From: Microbacterium sp.
GTDB lineage: Bacteria > Actinomycetota > Actinomycetes > Actinomycetales > Microbacteriaceae
Direction of reading: 5' to 3'
Assembly (NCBI GenBank): GCA_003248655.1
Contig: QFPM01000008.1
Location: forward strand, 68,005-132,004
DNA: 64,000 bases
Shown: piece by piece, positions 8,807-16,894 of the stretch
Position numbering within the stretch: the stretch's first letter is position 1
Layout of the letters: each line of letters opens with the position of its first letter
Program-made: the position numbers and the translations under genes
The notes under the pieces: model-generated
The model's database searches: none
Told to the model about the DNA's origin: nothing
The model's input: only the letters and a program-made list of their open reading frames with translations

Positions 8807-9928
8807 TCAGAGCGAGCCGACCCACTCCGACGTGCCGTCGGCGAAGTGCTGCTCTTTCCAGATCGGCAGCCGCGCTTTCAGCTCGTCGACGAGGAGCGCG
8901 CACGCGGTGAACGCCTCGGCGCGATGCGCGGATGCCGTGGCGCACACGATCGCAAGATCACCGATCTCGAGCGAGCCGACACGGTGGATTGCGGCGACTC
9001 GGACATCGTGGGCGTTCGCGATCTCGGCGCACACCTCGGCGATGAGCTCCCCCGCCGACGGATGCGCGGAGTAGTCGAGCCGCGCGACGCCGCGTCCGCC
9101 GTCGTGGTCGCGCACCGTACCCACGAATGTGACGACGGCGCCAGCGGTGGGATGCTCGACGAGCGCCGCGACGGCGGCGGGGTCGAGCGGTTCATCGGAG
9201 ATCGCGGCGAGGAGGACGCGCGGGGCGGAGGCGGTCATTCCGGGGCTTTCCCCGGGGGTCGCGGGGGCGGCGGGGGTCGCGGGGACTGCGGGGGTCGCGG
9301 GGGCGGCGTTCGGGGCGGGGGCGTTCGGGGCGTGGTCGCCGCCGGCGACCTGGTCGAGCAGGTGGTCGAGGATCGGTTCGAGCACGGCGATGCCATCACG
9401 GACGCCCCCGGGCGATCCGGGCAGGTTGACGATCACGGCGCCGCCCGCGGTGACGCCCGCGAGCCCTCGCGACAGGATGGCGTGCGGGAGCGCCGCCGCA
9501 CCGCGGCGACGGAGCTCTTCGGGGATGCCGGGGAGCACGCGCGCGAGACGCGACGCGGTCTGCTCGGGCGTCGCGTCGGTCGGCGAGACTCCCGTCCCGC
9601 CGGTCGTGACGACGAGGGTCGCGCCGGCGGCGAGCGCGTCGTCGAGGGCGGCGCCGACCGGAGCTCCGTCGGGGACGGTGTGCGTGCGCACGCGCCAGCC
9701 GCGCCCCTCGAGCCACCCGGCGAGGACGGGGCCGGTCGTGTCAGGGCGGGTCCCTGCCGCCACCCGGTTCGAGCAGACGATGACGGCGGCGTCGCGGCCG
9801 GCCGTCCCGGCATCCGTCATGGCATCCGTCATGGCATGCCCGGTGTCGCCGGTGGCATGCCCGGCGGTAGCGTCCCCGGCATCCGTCATGGCATGCCCGG
9901 CGGCCACGGCATCCCCGGCATCCGTCAT
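8807..9928 (-). CDS. MogA/MoaB-MoaE fusion (molybdopterin adenylyltransferase and MPT synthase large subunit)
   Basis: Residues about 45-195 are a MogA/MoaB domain with the VTTGGTGVSPTDATPE motif and the LPGSPGGVRDG segment that binds molybdopterin. Residues about 235-373 are MoaE, with GTVRDHD and the catalytic lysine in LPIWKEQHF. A Pro/Ala-rich linker joins them. The first 45 residues are repeats of MTDAGDA-like units encoded by near-identical DNA repeats. The ATG at 9928 overlaps the moaC TGA (ATGA); a GTG at 9940 is an alternative. MoaE uses MoaD as sulphur carrier to make molybdopterin and MogA adenylylates it, so the fusion joins two successive cofactor steps. Confidence 0.88.
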   Translation of the reverse strand: MTDAGDAVAAGHAMTDAGDATAGHATGDTGHAMTDAMTDAGTAGRDAAVIVCSNRVAAGTRPDTTGPVLAGWLEGRGWRVRTHTVPDGAPVGAALDDALAAGATLVVTTGGTGVSPTDATPEQTASRLARVLPGIPEELRRRGAAALPHAILSRGLAGVTAGGAVIVNLPGSPGGVRDGIAVLEPILDHLLDQVAGGDHAPNAPAPNAAPATPAVPATPAAPATPGESPGMTASAPRVLLAAISDEPLDPAAVAALVEHPTAGAVVTFVGTVRDHDGGRGVARLDYSAHPSAGELIAEVCAEIANAHDVRVAAIHRVGSLEIGDLAIVCATASAHRAEAFTACALLVDELKARLPIWKEQHFADGTSEWVGSL

Positions 9929-10458
9929 GACCTGCTCCACGCGCCGGAGCGTCCGCCGGACTTCTCGAGCACCGCGATCTCGCCGATGACGGCGGCACGA
10001 TCGACGGCTTTGATCATGTCGTAGAGGGTGAGCGCGGCGACGGATGCCGCGGTCAGCGCCTCCATCTCGACGCCCGTGCGCCCGGTCGTCACGACCGTCG
10101 CCTCGATCAGCACGTCGCGCTCGCGGGGCGTGATCTCGACCGTCACCGCGCTGATCGGCAGGGGGTGGCAGAGCGGGATGAGCGTCGACGTCTGCTTCGC
10201 CGCTTGGATGCCGGCGACGCGCGCGACGGCGATCGCCTCGCCCTTGGGGAGGTCTCCGTCCGCGATCCGCGCGACGACGTCGGGCCGCGTCGTGAGCACG
10301 GCCTGCGCCGTGGCGCTGCGGCGAGTGAGGTCTTTCTCGGACACGTCGACCATGTGCACGGCGCCGTCGGGTCGCTGGTGGGTGAGGTCGCCGGCATCCG
10401 GGGTGGGGGCGTTCGGGGCATCCGGGGTGCCGAGATCCGTCGTGTCAGTCGCGTCCAT
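9925..10458 (-). CDS. moaC: Cyclic pyranopterin monophosphate synthase
   Basis: This 177-residue protein carries all MoaC landmarks: MVDVSEKDLTRRSA, the PLCHPLP loop, GVEMEALTA, LYDMIKAVD and the terminal KSGGRSG. It converts the MoaA product into cyclic pyranopterin monophosphate in molybdenum cofactor synthesis. The first 25 residues are a Pro/Asp-rich extension not found in shorter homologues. It overlaps moeA by 14 bases, has GGAGG before its ATG, and overlaps the downstream fusion gene by 4 bases, so the three are one leftward operon. Confidence 0.95.
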   Translation of the reverse strand: MDATDTTDLGTPDAPNAPTPDAGDLTHQRPDGAVHMVDVSEKDLTRRSATAQAVLTTRPDVVARIADGDLPKGEAIAVARVAGIQAAKQTSTLIPLCHPLPISAVTVEITPRERDVLIEATVVTTGRTGVEMEALTAASVAALTLYDMIKAVDRAAVIGEIAVLEKSGGRSGAWSRS

Positions 10459-11818
10459 CGATCCTCCAGGTCTCCACGGGGGTGCCCGCGTCGAGGTGCA
10501 CAGCGTCCGCGGGCACGTGCACCAGCACGCTCGAGCGGGCGTAGGCGTGCAGCAGGTGCGACGACGCCCCGCCGACCGCGTGGACGCGGCCCTCGGCATC
10601 CACCCTGCCACGCCGCACCTGGTGCTTGCCGGGCGGGGAGTCCCACGCCTCGGCGAGCGCCAGGGTCTCGCGCGGGCGGGCGACAGGGGTGCGCGACCCG
10701 GTCGCGAGCGCGCGCAGGATCGGCCGCAGGAACACCTCGAACGACACGAGACACGAGACGGGGTTGCCGGGAAAGCACAGGACGGGCGTTCGGGCCGCTG
10801 TGCCGCTGTCGGCCGCGCCGGTGGGGATCGTGCCGAGGCCCTGCGGGCCGCCGGGCTGCATCGCGACCGAGCCGAACCAGACTCCCGCGGGTTCGAGCAC
10901 GTCGCGCACGACTTCGCGAGCGCCCGCGCTGACGCCGCCGACCGTGAGGACGAGGTCGACGGTGCGCGCGTGTTGGTCGAGGATGCCGCGGAGCTCGTCC
11001 GGCTCGTCGCTCGCGCACGGCGCGACGACGACTTCGGCGCCCGCCTCAGTGAGCGCGAGCCACAGCGAGTAGCTGTTCGCATCGTGGATCTGGCCGGGCG
11101 CGAGCTGGGTGCCCGGTGGTCGCACCTCGTGGCCCGTGACGGTCAGCAGCACGCGCGGGCGGCGGAGGAGGGCGACGTGGGTCGCGCCCGAGAACGCGAG
11201 GATGCCGAGGGCGGGCGCCGTGAGCGCATCGCCCGCTCTGAGCAGGGTGTCGCCGACAGCGACGTCGCTGCCCGCGGGGCGCACGAACGTGCCCGGCTCT
11301 GTGGGGGTGCGGAAGGCGACGCTGTCGCCCGCGCCGAACCGGGGCGGATCGGCCTGCTCGATCGGCACGACGACATCCGCACCGGGTGGGATCGGGGCGC
11401 CCGTCATGATCGGGGCCGCCTCACCGGGGCCGATGCCCGCGCCCGCCTCGCCCGCGACGATCGCGGCGACGACGCGCAGCGAGACGGGGCCGTCGGGGGT
11501 CGCCGTGGCCAGGTCGGCGGCGCGCACCGCGTAGCCGTCCATCTGGGAGTTGTCGAACCGCGGCAGCGGCGCCGTCGCGCGGATGTCGCCGGCATCCGTC
11601 GCAAGGATGCGACCGAGCCACCGCGCGGGGTCGCGCATGAGCGCGGCATCCGTCAGCGGCAGCTCTTCGGTCCCGAGCCGGGTCGGGCCCGCCGGGTCGA
11701 GCCCGCACTCGGCGAGCAGCGCCGCGACGGCCGCGGCATGCTCCTCGACCGAGCGACGGGGGTGCGGATCACGAGAGGTGCTCACCGCACCATCGTGCCC
11801 GACTCCGGGCCCGCTCAT
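10445..11818 (-). CDS. moeA: Molybdopterin molybdenumtransferase
   Basis: This protein of up to 457 residues inserts molybdate into adenylylated molybdopterin. Key segments are PLPRFDNSQMDGYAVRAADL near residue 95, the GAPIPPGADVVVPIEQ stretch, the MPT-binding TVGGVSAGARE, and LCFPGNPVSCLVSFEV near residue 355. The start is uncertain: ATG 11818 or GTG 11785, neither with a clear ribosome-binding site, and the ATG lies against a repeat cluster. It heads the moeA-moaC-mogA/moaE operon. Confidence 0.93.
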   Translation of the reverse strand: MSGPGVGHDGAVSTSRDPHPRRSVEEHAAAVAALLAECGLDPAGPTRLGTEELPLTDAALMRDPARWLGRILATDAGDIRATAPLPRFDNSQMDGYAVRAADLATATPDGPVSLRVVAAIVAGEAGAGIGPGEAAPIMTGAPIPPGADVVVPIEQADPPRFGAGDSVAFRTPTEPGTFVRPAGSDVAVGDTLLRAGDALTAPALGILAFSGATHVALLRRPRVLLTVTGHEVRPPGTQLAPGQIHDANSYSLWLALTEAGAEVVVAPCASDEPDELRGILDQHARTVDLVLTVGGVSAGAREVVRDVLEPAGVWFGSVAMQPGGPQGLGTIPTGAADSGTAARTPVLCFPGNPVSCLVSFEVFLRPILRALATGSRTPVARPRETLALAEAWDSPPGKHQVRRGRVDAEGRVHAVGGASSHLLHAYARSSVLVHVPADAVHLDAGTPVETWRIDGRD

Positions 11819-11819
11819 G

Positions 11820-12144
11820 CCCGCTCGTGCCCCCTCATGCCTGCTCGTGCCCCCTCATGCCCCGCTCGTGCCCCCTCATGCCCGCTCATGCCCAACTCGG
11901 GGTCGCCATGTGCGGGATGCCCACGCCCCAACCCACCACAAGCGACCCCAAGTTGGGACAGGCCCGCCCCGCATCCAACTCGGGGTCGCCACGTGCGGGA
12001 TGCCCGCGCCCCAACCCACCACAAGCGACCCCAAGTTGGGCAGGCTCAGGCACCCGACGCGGCCACGCGCACCCCGCATCCAACTCGGGGTCGCCATGTG
12101 CGGGATGCCCACGCCCCAACCCACCACAAGCGACCCCAAGTTGA
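11820..12144. repeat. Repeat cluster: short tandem units plus three long inverted-repeat elements
   Basis: This 333-base gene-free gap is filled with repeats. Bases 11820-11890 are tandem variants of GCTCGTGCCCCCTCATGCCC. Then come three copies of an element of about 65 bp, at 11891-11957, 11978-12040 and 12080-12144. Each starts CCCAACTCGGGGTCGCC or lacks the first base, ends GCGACCCCAAGTTGGG or a variant, and shares a GCGGGATGCCC core. The arms pair with one mismatch, so each could form a strong hairpin. A fourth copy is at 15009-15075. The third copy ends 8 bases before the modC stop and could act as a bidirectional terminator. Confidence 0.85.
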
Positions 12145-12151
12145 GACGGCC

Positions 12152-12874
12152 TCAGGCACCCGAGTCGGCCACCATGCGCCCGGCGCGCATCGCGAGCGTG
12201 CGGGTGGCGAGGTGCGCGGCGTCGTCGGGGTCGTGACTCACGATCACGGCCGTGCGGCCGACGAGCACGCGCGCGAGCAGCTCGCGCAGCGGGGAGATGC
12301 TGTCGGCATCCACCGCCGTGAACGGCTCATCGAGCAACAGGATGCGGGGGTCCGCCGCGAGCGCGCGGGCGAGGGCGACGCGCTGGGCCTGTCCTCCCGA
12401 GAGGGTCGTCGCGCGGCGGTCGGCGAGGCCGTCCGCGCCGACCTCGGCGAGCCACCGGTCGGCGGTCTCGCGGGCGTCGCGGCGCGCGATCCCGTGGCTG
12501 CGCGGCCCGAACGCCACGTTGTCGCGCGCGCTCAGGTGCGGAAACAGCAGCACCCGCTGGCTCATCAGCACGATCCCGCGGCGGTGCGGCGGCACCCACA
12601 CGCGGCGAGCACGGAGACCTCGCCCAGAGCTTTCCGCGTCGCTGGCCCCGCGGTCGGCGCTCCCCGCATCGCCGGCCCCACGCCCGTCGTCGTGCAGGAC
12701 GTCGTCGCCGATGCGGAGCTCCCCGGCATCCGGCACGAGCAGCCCCGCGAGCACCGCGAGCACCGTCGACTTTCCCGACCCGTTCGGGCCCGTGATCGCG
12801 GTCGTCTGGCCCTCGGCGAGGGTGAGGTCGACATCGAGTCCGCGCTCGTCGACCCGCGCACGCAGCCGGATCAC
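12152..12874 (-). CDS. modC: Molybdate ABC transporter ATP-binding protein
   Basis: The 240-residue ATPase has Walker A GPNGSGKS near residue 33, signature LSGGQAQR, Walker B RILLLDEPF and the switch SHD. It energises ModB to import molybdate. A Gly/Asp/Ser-rich insertion of about 35 residues sits between Walker A and the Q-loop region. It is shorter than classical ModC because the C-terminal TOBE domain is absent; a separate HTH-TOBE protein is encoded at 14498-14905. The GTG start at 12874 overlaps the modB TGA (GTGA). Confidence 0.9.
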   Translation of the reverse strand: MIRLRARVDERGLDVDLTLAEGQTTAITGPNGSGKSTVLAVLAGLLVPDAGELRIGDDVLHDDGRGAGDAGSADRGASDAESSGRGLRARRVWVPPHRRGIVLMSQRVLLFPHLSARDNVAFGPRSHGIARRDARETADRWLAEVGADGLADRRATTLSGGQAQRVALARALAADPRILLLDEPFTAVDADSISPLRELLARVLVGRTAVIVSHDPDDAAHLATRTLAMRAGRMVADSGA

Positions 12875-13674
12875 AGCTGCTCCCGCCGCAGGGCGCCCGG
12901 CCGATACGCGAGGGCGACGCCGACGAACGCGATCACGATGAGGACGAGCGCGAGGGCGACCGCGGCATCCGAGTCGCTCTCGCGCGTGAGGTAGATCTGC
13001 AGCGGCAGCGTGCGGGTGACGCCCTGCAGACTGCCCGCGAACGCGAGCGTCGCGCCGAACTCGCCGAGGCTGCGCGCGAACGCCATGACGGCGCCCGACA
13101 CCAGACCGGGGACCATCAGCGGCAGCGTCACGCGTGCGAGCACCCGCGTCGGCGACGCCCCGAGGGTCGCCGCGATCGCCTCGAACCGCTCCCCCGCGCT
13201 GCGCGCCGACCCCTCGATGCCGAGCACGACGAACGGCAACGCGACGAACGTCTGCGCCATCACGACGGCGAGCGTCGTGAACGGGATCTGGATGCCGGCG
13301 ACCTCGAGCGCCTGCCCGATGAGCCCGCGGCGGCCGAACGCGTACAGCAGCGCGATGCCGCCGATGACGGGCGGCATGACGAGCGGCACGAGCACGAGCG
13401 CGCGCACGACGCTCTGCCCGCGGAATCGCGTGCGGGCGAGGACGAGCCCCAGCGGGATGCCGAGCACGAGACAGATCGCGGTGCTCGCGAGCGCGGTGCG
13501 CAGGCTCAGAACCAGCGCGTCGCGCGAGCTCTCCTGCGCGAGCAGCGACCACAGCTGCGTCGGATCGGCCCGCAGGATCAGCGCCGCCAGCGGCACCACC
13601 ACGAACAGCGCGGCGAGCACCGCCGGCACGTACAGCCAGCGCGGGAGCGCGGTCGGGCGGCGGGGTCGCGTCAC
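12871..13674 (-). CDS. modB: Molybdate ABC transporter permease
   Basis: This 267-residue inner-membrane protein has about six transmembrane helices and the cytoplasmic EAA-type loop (FEAIAATLGASPTRVLARVTLPLM) that docks onto ModC. The pattern GRRGLIGQALEVAGIQIPFT matches ModB. It forms the channel through which molybdate bound to ModA enters. The GTG at 13674 is the start, and tandem 'gggcgggtcac' units lie just upstream between it and modA. It shares a 4-base overlap with modC. Confidence 0.92.
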   Translation of the reverse strand: MTRPRRPTALPRWLYVPAVLAALFVVVPLAALILRADPTQLWSLLAQESSRDALVLSLRTALASTAICLVLGIPLGLVLARTRFRGQSVVRALVLVPLVMPPVIGGIALLYAFGRRGLIGQALEVAGIQIPFTTLAVVMAQTFVALPFVVLGIEGSARSAGERFEAIAATLGASPTRVLARVTLPLMVPGLVSGAVMAFARSLGEFGATLAFAGSLQGVTRTLPLQIYLTRESDSDAAVALALVLIVIAFVGVALAYRPGALRREQL

Positions 13675-13709
13675 GGGCGGGTCACGGGCGGGTCGTCACG
13701 GGCGGTCGG

Positions 13710-14501
13710 TCACGGCGCGGGCCGGAACCCGGCGGCCGTCAGCACCTTCTGCCCCGTCGCACTCAGGATGAACTCGACGAACTCGGCCGCGAGATCCGCT
13801 TGCGGCGCGGCCTTCAGCGCGACGATCGGGTAGTCGTTGACGGCCTGATCGGCTTCGGGGAACGGGATGCCGTCGACGGCATCCCCCGCCGACAGCACGT
13901 CGGTGGCGTAGACGAGTCCGGCATCCGCCTCGCCCGAGGTGACCTTGCCGAGCACGTCGGTGACGGCGTTCTCTTCGCTGACGGGCGTGAGCGTGACGCC
14001 CGTCGCGGCCTCGACCTTCTGCGTCGCGGCGCCGCACGGGACCTCGGGCGCGCACACGACCAGTCGCACGTCGGCGCCCGCGAGGTCGGCGAAGCTCTGG
14101 ATGCCGGCGGGGTTGCCCGGGGGCGTCGCGATCTCGAGGACGTTCGACACGAACACCTGCGGGTCTTCGGCGAGGCCGGCATCCACGACGGTCTTCATGG
14201 TCGTGAGGTTCGCGGCGGCGAAGACGTCGGCCGGCGCGCCCTCGGTCAACTGCGCGGCAAGGCCGGACGAGCCGTCGAAGACGAGGCTCACCGTCACGCC
14301 GGGGTGATCGGCCTCGAACTGCGCGGCGAGGTCGGTGAACGTCTGCGTCAGCGAGGCCGCGGCGAACACCGTGAGCGTGCGGGGGGCTGCCTCGGTCTCG
14401 GATGCCATGGGCTCGGGAGCGGGCTGCGCGGCGCACCCGGCGAGGGCGAGAGCCGCCGCGGCGGCGACGGCAGCGGTGACGATGCGGGTGAGGTTCTTCA
14501 C
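13710..14501 (-). CDS. modA: Molybdate-binding lipoprotein
   Basis: The 263-residue product has a lipoprotein signal peptide (about 23 residues ending LALAGC, the lipobox cysteine), then a periplasmic-binding-protein fold: LTVFAAASLTQTFTDLA, FDGSSGLAAQLTEGAPADVFA and late NDYPIVALK. It captures molybdate outside the membrane and presents it to ModBC. The GTG at 14501 overlaps the stop of the HTH-TOBE gene (GTGA), so the regulator-like gene is first in the modABC operon. Confidence 0.93.
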   Translation of the reverse strand: MKNLTRIVTAAVAAAAALALAGCAAQPAPEPMASETEAAPRTLTVFAAASLTQTFTDLAAQFEADHPGVTVSLVFDGSSGLAAQLTEGAPADVFAAANLTTMKTVVDAGLAEDPQVFVSNVLEIATPPGNPAGIQSFADLAGADVRLVVCAPEVPCGAATQKVEAATGVTLTPVSEENAVTDVLGKVTSGEADAGLVYATDVLSAGDAVDGIPFPEADQAVNDYPIVALKAAPQADLAAEFVEFILSATGQKVLTAAGFRPAP

Positions 14502-14905
14502 GGGGTGGCGCCTTTCGGGGTTTCGACGATGACGGTCGTGGCCTTCACAACGGCGACCGCGACGTCGCCGAGGGTGAGGCCGAGTTCGTGCACGGCCTCG
14601 GTGCTCATGAGTGACACGACCCGGAACGGGCCGCACTGCAGTTCGACCTGCGACATGACGGTGTCGCTCGTGATGCCGGTGACGAGTCCGACGAAGCGGT
14701 TGCGCGCCGACCGCGCGACCTGCGACGGGTCGGCCGCCTGGGTCGCGTTCTGGCGGGCCAGGAGCGCGAGCTCGAGCCCATCGACGACCTGGCGCCCCGC
14801 CTCGTCGCGCTCGGAGCTCAGGCGCCCGGCGTCGATCCACCGGCGGACGGTGTCGTCGCTCACGCCGAGATAGTCGGCGGCATCCTTGATCCGCAATTGC
14901 GTCAT
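14498..14905 (-). CDS. HTH-TOBE molybdate-responsive regulator or storage protein
   Basis: Residues 1-60 of this 135-residue protein contain an excisionase/MerR-type helix-turn-helix (DAADYLGVSDDTVRRWIDAGRL) and residues 65-132 a single TOBE (Mop) domain beginning ARSARNRFVGLV, which binds molybdate. The arrangement is an actinobacterial counterpart of ModE, expected to sense molybdate and control the operon it heads (HTH-TOBE, modA, modB, modC). Binding of its own promoter is inferred, not shown. The ATG at 14905 lacks a good ribosome-binding site; a gatatc palindrome lies just upstream. Confidence 0.8.
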   Translation of the reverse strand: MTQLRIKDAADYLGVSDDTVRRWIDAGRLSSERDEAGRQVVDGLELALLARQNATQAADPSQVARSARNRFVGLVTGITSDTVMSQVELQCGPFRVVSLMSTEAVHELGLTLGDVAVAVVKATTVIVETPKGATP

Positions 14906-14977
14906 GAGGGGATGATATCTCCGCGTTTGCGGATGCCTTGCACGCGGCCCTCCGCACCCACGGTCGTCGAGTGGCTG

Positions 14978-15075
14978 CCCAACTCGGGGGCGCCAGGGCC
15001 ACCCCGCTCCCAACTCGGGGACGCCAAGTGTGGGATCCCCGCCCCCGAACCCACCACACGCGACCCCGAGTTGGG
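14978..15075. repeat. Fourth copy of the CCCAACTCGGGG inverted-repeat element plus a half copy
   Basis: A half element CCCAACTCGGGGGCGCC starts at 14978. A full element runs 15009-15075, opening CCCAACTCGGGGACGCC and closing CGACCCCGAGTTGGG, here with perfectly matching outer arms. It occupies the divergent gap between the HTH-TOBE/mod operon and moaA, so it does not sit only at gene ends. Confidence 0.8.
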
Positions 15076-15179
15076 CAGAGACGGCCGCGGGGCCGGCAGC
15101 CAGCACGCGCCGCGCGTACGCCAGGCAACCATCCCCTCACACGCACACCCCCGAAACACGAGGCTGTTACCGTGGCCGG

Positions 15180-16262
15180 ATGACGATCGTGCTGGGGATG
15201 CCGGGCATCCGGCCCCTCGTCGATCGCGCCGCACGGCCCGATGTTTCCGGCCTCGTCGACCGCTTCGGACGCGTCGCGACCGACCTGCGCGTCTCGCTGA
15301 CCGACCGCTGCAACCTGCGCTGCACCTATTGCATGCCCGAAGACGGGCTGCCGTGGACGCCCGCCGACGACCTGCCGAGCGCCGGCGAGATCGTGCGACT
15401 CGTCGGCATCGCGGTGCGCGAGCTGGGGGTCACCTCGGTGCGGTTCACGGGCGGCGAGCCGCTACTGCGCCCCGACCTCGTCGAGATCGTGGCGCGCACG
15501 GCGGCGCTCGATCCGCGCCCCGAGATCGCCCTCACGACGAACGCGATCGGGCTCGAGCATCGCGCCGCAGCGCTGCGCGGTGCCGGCCTCGACCGCCTCA
15601 ACGTCTCGCTCGACACCGTCGACCACGACGCGTTCGCCCGGCTGACCCGGCGGCCGCTGCTCGGTCGCGCGCTCGCGGGGATCGACGGCGCCGTCGCAGC
15701 CGGTTTCGGCCCGATCAAGATCAACGCCGTCCTCATGCCCGACGTGCCCGTCGACCCCGCGGAGCTGCTCGCGTGGGCGCTCGAGCGCGGCCACGAGCTG
15801 CGTTTCATCGAGCAGATGCCGCTGGATGCCGACCGCTCCTGGCGTCGCGACCGGCTGGTGACGGCCGCCGGCATCCGCGCTCGCCTGTCGGAGCGCTTCG
15901 CGCTCATGCCCGACGACCGCCCCCGCGACGGCGCCCCCGCCGAACGCTGGCGCGTGCACCCGCTCGGCGCGGCCGCCACCGACCCCACCACGGCGCTCGG
16001 CACCGTCGGGATCATCGCCTCGGTCACCGAGCCCTTCTGCGGGGATTGCCGCCGCACACGCCTGACCGCTCAGGGCACCGTCCGCTCGTGCCTGTTCTCG
16101 CATGACGAGACGCCGCTGCTGCCCGCGCTGCGGGCCGGAGCGTCGGATGCCGAGCTCGCGGGCCTGTGGCGTGGCGCAATGTGGGCCAAGCCCCAGGGTC
16201 ACGGCATCGACGGGGCCCTGTTTACCCCGCCCGCCCGCAGCATGAGCGAGATCGGCGGGTGA
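15180..16262 (+). CDS. moaA: GTP 3',8-cyclase (radical SAM)
   Basis: This 360-residue enzyme starts molybdenum cofactor synthesis from GTP. The radical SAM cluster motif is in TDRCNLRCTYCMPEDG (residues 41-56), SAM is bound by FTGGEPLLRPD, and the second, substrate-binding iron-sulphur cluster uses the C-terminal cysteines in FCGDCRRTRLT and VRSCLF. The usual C-terminal GG, important for activity, is present as EIGG. The ATG at 15180 is chosen over upstream in-frame codons that read through a repeat element. Its stop overlaps a GTG possibly used by moaD. Confidence 0.95.
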   Translation: MTIVLGMPGIRPLVDRAARPDVSGLVDRFGRVATDLRVSLTDRCNLRCTYCMPEDGLPWTPADDLPSAGEIVRLVGIAVRELGVTSVRFTGGEPLLRPDLVEIVARTAALDPRPEIALTTNAIGLEHRAAALRGAGLDRLNVSLDTVDHDAFARLTRRPLLGRALAGIDGAVAAGFGPIKINAVLMPDVPVDPAELLAWALERGHELRFIEQMPLDADRSWRRDRLVTAAGIRARLSERFALMPDDRPRDGAPAERWRVHPLGAAATDPTTALGTVGIIASVTEPFCGDCRRTRLTAQGTVRSCLFSHDETPLLPALRAGASDAELAGLWRGAMWAKPQGHGIDGALFTPPARSMSEIGG

Positions 16263-16290
16263 ACGCGGTGCCTGCGACGACCCCGCCGTT

Positions 16291-16369
16291 CATAACTCCA
16301 GAGAATCCGCGGCTCGGCGCGCCACAGGGCCCGGAATCGACACCCGCGGACAGAATCTCCGGAGTTATG
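16291..16369. repeat. Inverted repeat with CATAACTCC ends in the moaD leader
   Basis: CATAACTCC at 16291-16299 is mirrored by GGAGTTATG at 16361-16369, with partly matching inner sequence (AGAGAATCCGCGG against CCGCGGACAGAATCTCC). A related element lies at 20999-21083. The right arm contributes the ATG proposed for moaD. Confidence 0.75.
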
Positions 16370-16687
16370 AACACACGCCCCGACACCCAGGCCACCGGGG
16401 CGGCCGCGCGAACCCTCGCCGCGCCGACCCCCGCCGCGCCGATCACAGTGCGCCTGTTCGCCGCGGCGAAGGCCGCGGTCGGGGCGCCCGAGGTGGCGCT
16501 TCCGTCCTCCGGCACGATCGCCGAGGCGCTAGCGGCGGTCGGCGCGACCGCGATCGACTCCCCGGCGGCAGAGCGCGTGTTCGCGCGGTGCACCTTCCTC
16601 GTCGACGGCGTCGCCGCGACGGATCTCGCGACGCCGTTGCGCCCGGGCGCAACACTCGACGTGTTGCCGCCGTTCGCGGGAGGGTGA
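16367..16687 (+). CDS. moaD: Molybdopterin synthase sulphur carrier subunit
   Basis: The C-terminal 80 residues have the ubiquitin-like fold of MoaD, beginning ITVRLFAAAKAAVG and ending in the essential di-glycine as LPPFAGG. The terminal glycine is adenylated by MoeB and thiolated to feed MoaE. Two starts are possible: ATG 16367, used here (106 residues), or GTG 16259 overlapping the moaA stop (142 residues), which would translate the repeat element in frame. An N-terminal tail rich in Ala, Thr and Pro precedes the domain either way. Confidence 0.88.
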   Translation: MNTRPDTQATGAAARTLAAPTPAAPITVRLFAAAKAAVGAPEVALPSSGTIAEALAAVGATAIDSPAAERVFARCTFLVDGVAATDLATPLRPGATLDVLPPFAGG

Positions 16688-16764
16688 CCGGGTTGCGGCT
16701 CGGCCGCTGACATAGGCGGCGCCCCGCACTCTGGCCGCTGGCACGGATCGCGGCCTCGCGCCAC

Positions 16765-16894
16765 GTCACCCGCGCCGGATCGCTCCGCCCCGCGTCATCC
16801 GCCGAGCGCGCCGCGCCGGGTCACCCGCGCCGGATCGCCTCGCGCCGGGTCACCCCCCGAGCGCGCCGCGCAGGATCACCCCCGCCGGATCGCC
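16765..16894. repeat. Three tandem 55-bp units between moaD and moeB
   Basis: GTCACCCGCGCCGGATCGC starts at 16765 and 16820, and a variant (ATCACCCCCGCCGGATCGC) starts at 16875, giving an exact 55-bp period. The third unit contains the moeB stop codon. The units separate the convergent moaD and moeB genes. Confidence 0.75.
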
